Shown piece after piece: positions 17,801 to 25,040 of a stretch of DNA of 45,886 nt. This DNA is from Rhizobium sullae. Lineage in GTDB: Bacteria > Pseudomonadota > Alphaproteobacteria > Rhizobiales > Rhizobiaceae. The stretch covers positions 1 to 45,886 of the forward strand of contig NZ_FWER01000046.1 in assembly GCF_900169785.1 (NCBI RefSeq), given 5' to 3'. The notes below the pieces were generated by a model. It saw nothing but the letters and a program-made list of their open reading frames with translations. It did no database searches and was not told where the DNA came from. Within the stretch, counting starts at the first letter, position 1. The number at the start of each line of letters is the position of its first letter. A program made the position numbers and the translations under genes.

Positions 17801-18253
17801 TTCGCCATCATCAACGAACAACGCCTGCACTCGATCGTTTCAACGCCGGTCGGCGAGGATCAGCGCAGTCTCAATTCCGCCGTCAAACGCAACATCGACA
17901 CGTCGGCGCAGCGCTTCCAGCGCGGCTTCGCGCGCATCGTCTCGCGCGGCGGCGTGATCGGTGTCGAAAACGGCGTGGTGCGCGGCGATCAGATCGGGGC
18001 CACGTTCCAGGGCGTGATCCGCGATCAGGGCGGCAACATGGATATGACCGGCACCTTCATGCCGGCCTATGGCTTGAATCGGCTGTTTGCGGAACTGCCG
18101 GTCATCGGCATCATTCTCGGGAACGGTTCGGACCGCGGCCTGATCGGCATCACATTCAAGCTGACGGGCAAATTCGACCATCCGGCCATGCAGATCAATC
18201 CGCTGTCGATTATCGCGCCAGGCGTTTTCCGTAACATCTTCGAGTTCCAATAA
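14858..18253 (+). CDS. large AsmA/YhdP-like envelope protein (DUF3971 type)
   Basis: The 1131-residue protein has a cytoplasmic N-terminal segment of about 45 residues, one membrane helix at about residues 48-68 and a very long periplasmic beta-rich region. The C-terminus (LNRLFAELPVIGIILGNGSD, then GLIGITFKLTG and NPLSIIAPGVFRNIFEF) matches the AsmA-like C-terminal region of DUF3971/YhdP proteins. These proteins are now thought to form long grooves that carry phospholipid between the inner and outer membrane; the role here is inferred from that family. It is a single-gene unit, divergent from bcp, and ends at a strong hairpin shared with tyrS. The ribosome binding site before ATG 14858 is weak. 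Confidence 0.9.
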   Translation: MAAIRGEKITFCKKDIVALHELPSAQAEDPIIVHCPPPPRSHVRRAANVTAGCVAAILFVLAAIIFTIESGMFDTTLSRQAQTALNSAIGPRYRAEVGSTVIRFTSGAQLALEARSVNIIDQQSGQHLSTTGAMRMALDPFALFRGRVAVTAIEAEDIALDTALLPSGGSVDLSKLRIDAIPQAMEAAFSHLDILDDFVERGGTDTVRLSGIDIKLADTVNGPLSMVVDNLVFAHSGPSSMHLTGEVAINGEVAMLDVLAEKSAGKASRFTAKLTHADLTPFTLKRNVLGEIRQGVNSFADVGVSAVRGAGDVAPSLAARADIAPGLIYLDGDEQQLNGGRINLGYDFTKQTLEIARSQAQFGNTSVPFNGAIIDLDKLDPAAGKGFGIDLLISGGTAAPVGSGEQPLAFDLQAMGRYLVAPRELQFTGMTVSSPLGQLFGSLHVNFGDKSPEISFAGQSQQLQTAAIKQLWPFWMAPRARDWVLGNLFGGTVTNASISVFIPSGKLDEAVGKGLRLGDEQIRINFDIANARMNVAGDIPPIRDTSAHFDLTGQRAVISIKSGTSYFASGRSVSLGEGTFVLPSTYEKPLMAEMKLAISGDADAVGELLTYKPVQVLQRAGLMAGDLKGKITADVEARLGLLRSQNPPPPEWKAAMQLSGVDIGKPVSGRMINNLNGTLDADPRQVTLDAEGQIDGVVAEIELVEPTDKSSGIKPQRIITATLNNAQRAKVLPGLSGIIDGSLTMQLTKIDEERQNVRIDLDRASLQLPWIGWAKGSGIGATAEFEVSGPPENTQIRSFRLEGDGFGASGSLVLNKGDLASADFDRVRLSSLDDFALSIRRNRGNFDVSLSGDTADVRPILARLKNGQGNSDEDGGSSNVSVRAKLSSVVGFNDEKIRNLEATYISRGDRLQALNFSGVTGSGEAVVSQTREGRVLNITSGDAGAVSRFADFYQHMQGGLLNMSVRLGNGGDWDGSVDIRRFAIINEQRLHSIVSTPVGEDQRSLNSAVKRNIDTSAQRFQRGFARIVSRGGVIGVENGVVRGDQIGATFQGVIRDQGGNMDMTGTFMPAYGLNRLFAELPVIGIILGNGSDRGLIGITFKLTGKFDHPAMQINPLSIIAPGVFRNIFEFQ

Positions 18254-18255
18254 AA

Positions 18256-18280
18256 AAGCCGGCGCGGGGGCCGGCTTCCT
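18256..18280. terminator. bidirectional factor-independent terminator between AsmA-like gene and tyrS
   Basis: Arms AAGCCGGC (18256-18263) and GCCGGCTT (18270-18277) pair perfectly over 8 bases around a 6-base loop. On the minus strand the stem is followed by a run of Ts (the complement of the A-run at 18252-18257). On the plus strand it is followed by CCTTTA. It sits three bases after the AsmA-like stop and about 25 bases beyond the tyrS stop, so it can serve both converging genes. Confidence 0.8.
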
Positions 18281-18301
18281 TTAGGTTCGATAGCGTGCCG
18301 G

Positions 18302-19558
18302 TCAGGCGGCGCGGCGGACCAGGATGTGCTTCTTCTTACCGAGCGAGAGCTTGATGACGCCATCGGCGGTGATCTCGCCGCTGCCGATCAGCCGGCGCTC
18401 GTCGCTGACCGCCTGGTCGTTGATGCGCACCGCACCGCCTTGCACATGACGGCGGGCTTCGCCGTTGGAGGCGGCAAGGCCGGCGCGGACCATCAGCGAA
18501 AGCAAGCCGATGCCGGCGTCGAGTTCGGAGGCGGGAACATCTACGGAAGGAAGGTTCTCGGCAACGCGACCTTCCTCGAAGGTCGTACGTGCGGTTTGGG
18601 CTGCGCTCTCTGCATTCTCGCGTCCGTGGACGATCGCGGTCGCCTCGGTCGCAAGTATCTTCTTCGCTTCATTGATTTCCGATCCGCCGAGGGCCTCCAG
18701 TTTGGCGATTTCGGAAAGCGGCAGACGTGTGAAGATCTTCAGGAAGCGGCCGACGTCGGCATCTTCCGTGTTGCGCCAGTACTGCCAAAAGTCGTAGGGG
18801 CTGAAGACATCCTCGTTGAGCCAGACGGCACCGGAGGCAGACTTGCCCATTTTTGCGCCGGAACTCGTCGTCAGCAGCGGTGTTGTCAAAGCGTATAGCT
18901 GCGGCGTCCCCATGCGGTGACCGAGGTCCACGCCGTTGATGATATTGCCCCACTGATCCGATCCGCCCATCTGCAGGCGGCAGCCATAGCGGCGGCTGAG
19001 CTCGACGAAGTCGTAGCCCTGCATGATCATGTAGTTGAATTCGAGGAAAGAGAGCGACTGCTCGCGGTCGAGACGCAGCTTTACGCTGTCGAAGGAGAGC
19101 ATGCGATTGACCGAAAAGTGGCGGCCGACATCGCGCAGGAACTCGACATAGTTCAGCTTCATCAGCCAATCGGCATTGTTGACCATCGTCGCATCAGTCT
19201 TGCCTTCGCCGAAACGCAGGATACGCGAGAAGATTTTCTTAATGCCTTCGATGTTGGTCGCGATCGCCTCGGGCGTAAGGAGCTTGCGTTGCTCGTCGCG
19301 GAACGAGGGGTCGCCGACCATCGAGGTGCCGCCACCCATCAGTGCAATCGGCCGATGGCCGGTTTCCTGCAGCCAGTAGAGCATGGTCGCGGAGATCAAG
19401 TTGCCGATGTGAAGGCTGGTCGCCGTAGCGTCGTAGCCCACATAGGCCGTCACGGTTTCCTTGGCGAACAATTCGTCGAGGCCCGATTCATCGGAGATCT
19501 GATGAATGAAGCCGCGCTCTTTTAATGTGCGCAGGAAATCGGATTTGAACTCGGACAT
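18302..19558 (-). CDS. tyrS: tyrosyl-tRNA synthetase
   Basis: TyrS charges tRNA-Tyr with tyrosine. The 418-residue class I synthetase carries the HIGH-type motif LHIGN at about residues 49-53, the tyrosine-pocket segment QGYDFVELSRRYGC, MGGSDQWGNI, and the KMSKS-type motif KMGKSASG near residue 236. A C-terminal S4-like RNA-binding domain runs from about residue 350 (GLAASNGEARRHVQGGAVRI). No T-box or other leader was seen. It is divergent from anmK with 109 bases between the two starts. Confidence 0.98.
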   Translation of the reverse strand: MSEFKSDFLRTLKERGFIHQISDESGLDELFAKETVTAYVGYDATATSLHIGNLISATMLYWLQETGHRPIALMGGGTSMVGDPSFRDEQRKLLTPEAIATNIEGIKKIFSRILRFGEGKTDATMVNNADWLMKLNYVEFLRDVGRHFSVNRMLSFDSVKLRLDREQSLSFLEFNYMIMQGYDFVELSRRYGCRLQMGGSDQWGNIINGVDLGHRMGTPQLYALTTPLLTTSSGAKMGKSASGAVWLNEDVFSPYDFWQYWRNTEDADVGRFLKIFTRLPLSEIAKLEALGGSEINEAKKILATEATAIVHGRENAESAAQTARTTFEEGRVAENLPSVDVPASELDAGIGLLSLMVRAGLAASNGEARRHVQGGAVRINDQAVSDERRLIGSGEITADGVIKLSLGKKKHILVRRAA

Positions 19559-19667
19559 GACTTCGTCTCTTCGGGGTGTCGGATTGATACTTGTTGAAGT
19601 GCCGCGGCGCGTTTAGCACTGTTTTGCCGAAAGTGCACTATTCCGTTCGGAATGTTTTGGAGGATGG

Positions 19668-20789
19668 ATGGGTAAAATAAGAACCGCGATCGGCCTGATG
19701 AGCGGTACGTCGATGGACGGGATCGATGTCGCCCTGGTTCGCACGGACGGTGAAGCCCACGTGGAACGCGGGCTGTTCCTGGGTATGCCTTACGATCCGG
19801 CCTTTCGCGACAGGCTGAAGCTTGCGCTCGAACAGGCAAAATCCATCCGCAGGCGCGAAGAGCGCCCCGGCGAGCTTGCGGCGATCGAGCGCGAACTGAC
19901 GATACGTCATGCATCTGCCGTTGCGGAATTTCTCAATCGTCACGGTCTGGATCGCAGCTCGATCGACGTCGTAGGGTTCCACGGCCAGACCGTGCTGCAC
20001 CGGCCGGACGAAGCGTTGACCGTCCAGCTCGGCGACGGGCCACTGCTTGCGAGGGAAACCGGCATTGCGGTCGTCTACGACATGCGCGCCAACGACATGT
20101 TGCACGGCGGTCAGGGCGCGCCGCTCGTGCCGGCCTATCACGCAGCGCTGGCGGGGACTATTCGAGGCACCAAACTGCCGGTCTGCTTCGTCAATATTGG
20201 CGGCATTTCGAACCTGACCTATATCGGCGCCGAAAGCGCAATCGCCGCCTACGACAGCGGGCCGGGAAACAGCTTGATCGATCAATGGGTCGAGACCCAC
20301 GCCGGAATACCGTTCGATCAGGGCGGCATGATCGCGTCGGAAGGCAAGATCGTCGCCAAACTAGCCGACCGATACCTGAACAGTCCGTTCTTTACGGCCG
20401 GGAAACGCCGGTCGCTCGACCGCAACGACTTTCTGCCGCCGAACGGCAAGGACGCCGAACTTGCCGACGGTGCGCGCACGCTTGCTTATGTCGCTGCGGC
20501 CTCGATCATCAAATCGGCCGGTCACCTGCCGGTGACACCGGCCCTTTATGTCATCTGCGGCGGCGGGCGGCTGAACCACACGATCATGCGGGACCTTGCT
20601 GATCTCGCTGCGCAGCAGAAAGCCGCCGTGATCTCCGCCGAGGACGCTGGCTTCAACGGCGATGCCATGGAGGCCGAAGCTTGGGCCTATCTCGCGGTGC
20701 GATCGCTGGAGGCACTGCCGCTCACCTTTCCCGGCACGACCGGCGTTCGACAGCCCGTCAGCGGCGGCATTCTTGCGAGGTCACAATGA
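19668..20789 (+). CDS. anmK: anhydro-N-acetylmuramic acid kinase
   Basis: AnmK phosphorylates and opens 1,6-anhydro-MurNAc released by cell-wall turnover, giving MurNAc-6-phosphate for recycling. The 373-residue protein begins with the ATP-binding motif GLMSGTSMDGIDVALV at about residues 9-24. It also shows GFHGQTV, a catalytic Asp segment VYDMRANDM, NIGGISNLTY and the sugar/ATP-site ICGGGRLNHTIM. Start ATG 19668 has GGAGGA just upstream. The last four bases overlap the acetyltransferase start (ATGA), so the two genes are coupled. Confidence 0.97.
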   Translation: MGKIRTAIGLMSGTSMDGIDVALVRTDGEAHVERGLFLGMPYDPAFRDRLKLALEQAKSIRRREERPGELAAIERELTIRHASAVAEFLNRHGLDRSSIDVVGFHGQTVLHRPDEALTVQLGDGPLLARETGIAVVYDMRANDMLHGGQGAPLVPAYHAALAGTIRGTKLPVCFVNIGGISNLTYIGAESAIAAYDSGPGNSLIDQWVETHAGIPFDQGGMIASEGKIVAKLADRYLNSPFFTAGKRRSLDRNDFLPPNGKDAELADGARTLAYVAAASIIKSAGHLPVTPALYVICGGGRLNHTIMRDLADLAAQQKAAVISAEDAGFNGDAMEAEAWAYLAVRSLEALPLTFPGTTGVRQPVSGGILARSQ

Positions 20790-21307
20790 CGGAAGAGATC
20801 ATTCTGGAAACACCGCGGCTGCGGCTGGTAATGTGGGACGCAGCGGATGCAGGGCTTATCATGGCGCTGCATTCAACGGTAGGCACGACGCGCTATATGT
20901 CAGGCGGCGCACCCTGGGATATGGAAAAGTGTGAGGAACGGCTTGCGAACTGGATCAAGGAACAAGCGCGGGACGGTACGACGAAATACAAGCTGCTGAG
21001 CAGAGGTGACAGACGCTTCATCGGCCGCGCCGGAATTTCAATGCATGATCGCGACGAGAACGAATTCGAACTTGGCTATGCGCTTCGCGAGGAGGAATGG
21101 GGAAAGGGCTATGCGACGGAGGTAGCGAGCGCGCTTGCCAAGTGGTTCTTCGCCGAGGGGTTCGCCGGGCGCTTCATCGCTTTCACGCATCCGGAAAACT
21201 TCGCCTCGCAGCATGTGCTGAAGAAGATCGGAATGCGACAGATAGCGCCCCGGCTGATCGACGGTTTCGTGGCGCCGACATTCGAGCTCGGCGCCACTGA
21301 TATTTGA
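20786..21307 (+). CDS. GNAT family N-acetyltransferase (RimJ/RimL type)
   Basis: The 173-residue product opens with ETPRLRLVMWDAADA, typical of RimJ/RimL-like acetyltransferases. It contains the core FIGRAGISMHDRDENEFELG, the acetyl-CoA loop REEEWGKGYATEVASAL and the terminal FTHPENFASQHVLKKIGM. The acceptor is unknown: protein N-termini, antibiotics and small amines are all possible in this family. A longer frame upstream is a shadow of anmK; ATG 20786 overlapping the anmK stop is chosen. Its stop lies three bases from the stop of the convergent hydrolase gene. Confidence 0.93.
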   Translation: MTEEIILETPRLRLVMWDAADAGLIMALHSTVGTTRYMSGGAPWDMEKCEERLANWIKEQARDGTTKYKLLSRGDRRFIGRAGISMHDRDENEFELGYALREEEWGKGYATEVASALAKWFFAEGFAGRFIAFTHPENFASQHVLKKIGMRQIAPRLIDGFVAPTFELGATDI

Positions 21308-21310
21308 TTG

Positions 21311-21988
21311 TCAGCGAATGCGCTTCGCAGCTGGCTCCGGCACCAGTTCGCCGTTGAGGCGCCGGTCGAGGTAATCCTCGCATTCGGCCATCAGCGTGTC
21401 GACCTGGCCGTTGAAGAAGTGATTGGCATTCGGCACCGTGCGGTGGGTGATCAGAATACCTTTCTGCGTCTTCAGCTTCTCGACCAGACCGTTAACATCC
21501 TTCTCGGGTGCGACCTTGTCGGCTTCGCCGTTGATGATCAGGCCGGAGGACGGGCAGGGCGCCAGGAACGAGAAGTCGTAGGTGTTCGGCTGCGGCGCGA
21601 TCGACATGAAGCCTTCGATTTCCGGACGGCGCATGAGGAGCTGCATGCCGATCCAGGCGCCGAAGGAATAGCCTGCCACCCAGCAGGTCTTCGAATCGGG
21701 ATGCAGGCTCTGAACCCAGTCGAGTGCTGAAGCGGCATCCGAAAGCTCGCCGGCGCCGTGGTCGAATTCGCCCTGGCTGCGGCCGATGCTGCGGAAATTG
21801 AAGCGCAATGTCGTGAACCCGCGCTTCTGGAACATGTAGAAGAGCTGGTAGACGATCTGATTGTTCATCGTGCCGCCGAACTGCGGGTGCGGATGCAGGA
21901 TAAGGGCGATCGGCGCGCTTTTTTCCTTGGAGGGCTGGTAGCGGCCTTCAAGACGGCCGGCTGGGCCGTTGAAAATGACTTCGGGCAT
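21311..21988 (-). CDS. alpha/beta hydrolase
   Basis: The 225-residue protein has an alpha/beta hydrolase fold. The oxyanion strand is seen in IALILHPHPQFGG (residues 27-39), followed by LRFNFRSIGRSQG, the nucleophile elbow GYSFGAW with the Ser nucleophile, the acid region LIINGEADKVAP and the catalytic His in VPNANHFF. It resembles the widespread bacterial HPHPxFGG group of small hydrolases, whose substrates are mostly not known; esterase activity is likely. It is transcribed away from the suf operon, and its promoter must lie in the 202-base gap at 21989-22190 that also holds the suf promoter and iron operators. Confidence 0.9.
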   Translation of the reverse strand: MPEVIFNGPAGRLEGRYQPSKEKSAPIALILHPHPQFGGTMNNQIVYQLFYMFQKRGFTTLRFNFRSIGRSQGEFDHGAGELSDAASALDWVQSLHPDSKTCWVAGYSFGAWIGMQLLMRRPEIEGFMSIAPQPNTYDFSFLAPCPSSGLIINGEADKVAPEKDVNGLVEKLKTQKGILITHRTVPNANHFFNGQVDTLMAECEDYLDRRLNGELVPEPAAKRIR

Positions 21989-22030
21989 CGGTACTCCGGG
22001 TTTTTATTTTCGCGTTCCTGGCGCTTAGAC

Positions 22031-22059
22031 TTGACGAACGTTGTCAGCTTTTCTAAAAC
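22031..22059 (+). promoter_or_regulatory. predicted suf operon promoter
   Basis: TTGACG at 22031-22036 and TAAAAC at 22054-22059, separated by 17 bases, match a sigma-70 -35/-10 pair on the plus strand. They would start transcription near 22066, about 125 bases before sufS. The -35 box lies inside the TGA-N9-TCA element and the -10 box inside the first TTCTAAA half-site. Regulator binding at either should block RNA polymerase. This is inferred from sequence; no start site is known here. Confidence 0.6.
22032..22046 (+). promoter_or_regulatory. IRO-type (RirA) operator candidate
   Basis: TGA (22032-22034), nine bases, TCA (22044-22046) is an exact match to the TGA-N9-TCA iron-responsive operator of rhizobial RirA, an Fe-S Rrf2 repressor. 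It overlaps the predicted -35 box of the suf promoter. Its short consensus alone could occur by chance; its place is what makes it credible. Confidence 0.6.
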
Positions 22060-22080
22060 GCAGTTTAGAACAATTCGAAA
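22051..22080 (+). promoter_or_regulatory. Irr operator (ICE box) with three half-sites
   Basis: TTTAGAA-CAA-TTCGAAA at 22064-22080 matches the palindromic iron control element TTTAGAA-N3-TTCTAAA bound by Irr, with a single mismatch. An additional upstream half-site TTCTAAA (22051-22057) is separated by six bases from the same TTTAGAA, forming a second exact inverted repeat. The region covers the predicted -10 box and start site, the position expected for a repressor that acts under iron limitation or replenishment. Confidence 0.7.
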
Positions 22081-22190
22081 CTTGTATGCGATCCACGCAT
22101 CGTGGAAGTGTCATAAGGCAAGCCCGGCGGACATTTCAAGAAAAATGAACCGTAGCAGCCTAACTGGAATCAAGCGCAGGACAAAAGAGC

Positions 22191-23357
22191 ATGGCGCCGC
22201 CCCGCCTTTATCTTGATTGGAACGCGACATCGCCGCTGCATCGCGCAGCGCGCGAGGCGATTCTGAGCGCGTTCGATCTCTTTGGAAATCCGAATTCGGT
22301 CCACGGAGAAGGTCGCGCCGTGCGCGCTGCAATCGAGGCCGCGCGCCGCCAGGTTGCGGCACTGACTGGAGCCGAGCCGGCACATGTGGTTTTTACGAGC
22401 GGCGCGACGGAAGCGGTCAATACGGTGCTGACGCCGGATTTCCGCATGGGACGCACGCCGCTTGCGATCGGCCATCTCTATTATTCGGCGATCGAGCATC
22501 CGGCGGTGCGTGAAGGCGGTCGCTTTCCGGCTGAAAAGACGACCGAAATTCCGGTCACGTCTGCGGGTGTCGTGGATCTGGAAGCGCTGGAGAGATTGCT
22601 TGCGGCCCACGACAAGGCCTCAGGCCCGCCGATGGTGGCGATCATGCTCGTCAACAACGAGACCGGTATCGTCCAGCCGGTTCGCGAAGCCGCCAAGATC
22701 GTACAGACGTACGGCGGACTTCTCATCGTCGATGCGGTGCAGGCAGCAGGACGCTTGAAGCTCGGCATCAACGAGCTCGGCGCCGATTTCCTGATCGTGT
22801 CTTCACACAAGCTCGGCGGGCCGAAGGGTGCCGGTGCGCTTGTTTCGCGCGGCGAGGTTCTGATGCCGCGGCCGCTGATCCGCGGTGGAGGCCAGGAAAA
22901 AGGTCACCGGTCGGGGACTGAAAATTCGTCCGCCATCATTGGCTTTGGTGCCGCCGCAGCCGCGGCGCTTGATGAATTCGACGACCGCAATAGCAGATTT
23001 GAAAGGCTTCGCGATCGTCTTGAGGACGGTATGCGGCGTGCGGCGCCCCATGTGCTTATTTATGGCGCGGACGCGCCGCGGGTATCGAATACGAGTTTCT
23101 TCACGCTTCCGGGCCTGAAGGCCGAGACCGGCCAGATCGCCTTCGATCTCGAGGGCATCGCGCTTTCGGCGGGCTCCGCCTGCTCGTCCGGCAAGGTCGG
23201 CGAGAGCCATGTTCTTGTGGCCATGGGCTGCGACCCGAAAATGGGGGCGCTGCGCATTTCACTCGGCTTTGCGACGACGGAAGCAGAAATCGACAGGGCG
23301 GTCGCCGCCTTTGCGAAGATAGCCGGGCGGTGCAGGCCGGCCGGGGAAGCGGCCTGA
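22191..23357 (+). CDS. sufS2: cysteine desulfurase, IscS/NifS-like (group I)
   Basis: This PLP enzyme takes sulfur from cysteine for Fe-S cluster assembly. The 388-residue product has the group I pattern: LDWNATSPLH at the N-terminus, TSGATEAVNTVL, NNETGIVQP, the PLP-binding Lys in SSHKLGGPKGAGAL, RSGTENSSAIIGFG, and the mobile active-site Cys in SAGSACSSGKV. It is the first gene of the suf operon, whereas a group II desulfurase (sufS) lies further down. The same arrangement is known in Agrobacterium (sufS2-B-C-D-S1-X-A). A ribosome binding site AGGA precedes ATG 22191. A 141-base gap with a hairpin separates it from sufB. Confidence 0.93.
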   Translation: MAPPRLYLDWNATSPLHRAAREAILSAFDLFGNPNSVHGEGRAVRAAIEAARRQVAALTGAEPAHVVFTSGATEAVNTVLTPDFRMGRTPLAIGHLYYSAIEHPAVREGGRFPAEKTTEIPVTSAGVVDLEALERLLAAHDKASGPPMVAIMLVNNETGIVQPVREAAKIVQTYGGLLIVDAVQAAGRLKLGINELGADFLIVSSHKLGGPKGAGALVSRGEVLMPRPLIRGGGQEKGHRSGTENSSAIIGFGAAAAAALDEFDDRNSRFERLRDRLEDGMRRAAPHVLIYGADAPRVSNTSFFTLPGLKAETGQIAFDLEGIALSAGSACSSGKVGESHVLVAMGCDPKMGALRISLGFATTEAEIDRAVAAFAKIAGRCRPAGEAA

Positions 23358-23372
23358 CCGCCTCACTAAATT

Positions 23373-23392
23373 GCGGAAACGCAAATTTCCGC
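23373..23392 (+). other. hairpin in the sufS2-sufB gap
   Basis: GCGGAAA (23373-23379) and TTTCCGC (23386-23392) pair over seven bases around a 6-base loop, 16 bases after the sufS2 stop. No U-run follows, so it is not a strong terminator. It could act as an RNA processing or stabilising element that sets the sufB-to-sufS2 ratio. That role is only a suggestion. Confidence 0.4.
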
Positions 23393-23498
23393 TTGCCAAT
23401 CGGGCTGAAAAACCCCTTTTGGCCACCTACATACGGGGTAAGGAAAACTGCCCCAAGACAAGCTGCCGGACCTTTACCCGGCGAGATTGGAGAACGAT

Positions 23499-24968
23499 AT
23501 GCCCGCCGTCCAAGAAACGGTTGAACGCGTCCGCCAGATCGATGTGGACCAGTACAAATATGGCTTCGAAACCATCATCGAGATGGACAAGGCACCCAAG
23601 GGCCTGTCCGAGGAGATCATTCGCTTCATCTCCGCCAAGAAGCGTGAGCCGGAATGGATGCTCGAATGGCGCCTTGAGGCCTACAAGCGCTGGCTGACGA
23701 TGGACGAGCCCACCTGGGCGCGCGTCGACTATCCGAAGATTGATTTCAACGATATCCACTACTACGCCGCGCCGAAGAGCACCTCCGGCCCGTCGTCGTT
23801 GGACGAGGTCGATCCGGAGCTGCTGAAGGTTTACGAAAAGCTCGGCATCCCGCTGCGCGAGCAGGAAATCCTCGCCGGCGTCGAGAAGTCGAGGATCGCC
23901 GTCGATGCCGTCTTCGATTCCGTTTCGGTGGTGACGACCTTCAAGGAAGAGCTGAAGAAGGCCGGCGTGATCTTCATGTCGATCTCGGAAGCGATCCGCG
24001 AGCATCCGGAGCTGGTGAAGAAATATCTCGGCACGGTCGTTCCGCAGACCGACAATTACTATGCGACGCTGAACTCCGCTGTTTTCACCGACGGCTCCTT
24101 CGTCTTCGTGCCGAAGGGCGTCCGCTGCCCGATGGAGCTTTCCACATATTTCCGTATTAACGAGAAGAATACTGGACAGTTCGAGCGCACGCTGATCATC
24201 GCCGAGGAAGGCGCCTATGTGTCCTACCTCGAAGGCTGCACGGCGCCGCAGCGTGATGAAAACCAGCTGCATGCCGCCGTTGTCGAACTGATCGCTCTCG
24301 ATGATGCCGAAATCAAGTATTCCACCGTCCAGAACTGGTATCCGGGCGATGCGCAGGGCAAGGGCGGCATCTATAACTTCGTCACCAAGCGCGGCGATTG
24401 CCGCGGCGACCGCTCGAAGATTTCGTGGACGCAGGTCGAGACCGGCTCCGCGATCACCTGGAAATATCCGTCCTGCATCCTGCGCGGCGACGACAGCCGC
24501 GGGGAGTTCTATTCGATCGCCGTGTCCAACGGACATCAGCAGGTCGACAGCGGCACCAAGATGATCCATCTCGGCAAGAACACGTCGAGCCGCATTATTT
24601 CCAAGGGCATCGCCGCAGGCGTGTCGCAGAACACTTATCGCGGTCAGGTTTCGGCTCACCGCAGGGCATCGAACGCGCGCAACTTCACGCAGTGCGACTC
24701 GCTCTTGATCGGCGACAGGTGTGGCGCCCATACCGTGCCTTACATCGAGGCGAAGAATTCGACGGCACATTTCGAGCACGAGGCGACCACCTCAAAGATC
24801 TCCGAAGACCAGCTCTTCTACTGCCTGCAGCGCGGCATTCCGGCGGAAGCGGCGATCGCGCTGATCGTCAACGGTTTCGTCAAGGAAGTCCTGCAGGAGT
24901 TGCCGATGGAATTCGCCATCGAGGCGCAGAAGCTAATCAGCATCTCGCTCGAAGGCAGCGTCGGCTGA
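23499..24968 (+). CDS. sufB: Fe-S cluster assembly scaffold protein
   Basis: SufB is the scaffold of the SufBCD complex on which clusters form. The 489-residue protein shows the family blocks DKAPKGLSEEIIRFISAKK near residue 28, FVFVPKGVRCPMELSTYFRI, EGAYVSYLEGCTAPQRDENQ with conserved Cys, WYPGDAQGKGGIYNFVTKRG, and the C-terminal FEHEATTSKISEDQLFYCLQ. Start ATG 23499 is preferred over a TTG 12 bases earlier because TTGGAGAA forms its ribosome binding site. It is followed by sufC after about 70 bases. Confidence 0.97.
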   Translation: MPAVQETVERVRQIDVDQYKYGFETIIEMDKAPKGLSEEIIRFISAKKREPEWMLEWRLEAYKRWLTMDEPTWARVDYPKIDFNDIHYYAAPKSTSGPSSLDEVDPELLKVYEKLGIPLREQEILAGVEKSRIAVDAVFDSVSVVTTFKEELKKAGVIFMSISEAIREHPELVKKYLGTVVPQTDNYYATLNSAVFTDGSFVFVPKGVRCPMELSTYFRINEKNTGQFERTLIIAEEGAYVSYLEGCTAPQRDENQLHAAVVELIALDDAEIKYSTVQNWYPGDAQGKGGIYNFVTKRGDCRGDRSKISWTQVETGSAITWKYPSCILRGDDSRGEFYSIAVSNGHQQVDSGTKMIHLGKNTSSRIISKGIAAGVSQNTYRGQVSAHRRASNARNFTQCDSLLIGDRCGAHTVPYIEAKNSTAHFEHEATTSKISEDQLFYCLQRGIPAEAAIALIVNGFVKEVLQELPMEFAIEAQKLISISLEGSVG

Positions 24969-25040
24969 CGCCAACCGAAATCACTACGCGATGGCGCGCC
25001 CGGCGCGCCTTTACCCGATTGCTTTTTATGGGACATGACC

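Noticed and set aside
19559..19667. T-box or other leader upstream of tyrS
   Set aside because: No specifier hairpin or antiterminator element could be made out in the 109 bases.
23427..24779. 450-residue minus-strand frame opposite sufB
   Set aside because: Mirror frame of sufB; no ribosome binding site or family features.
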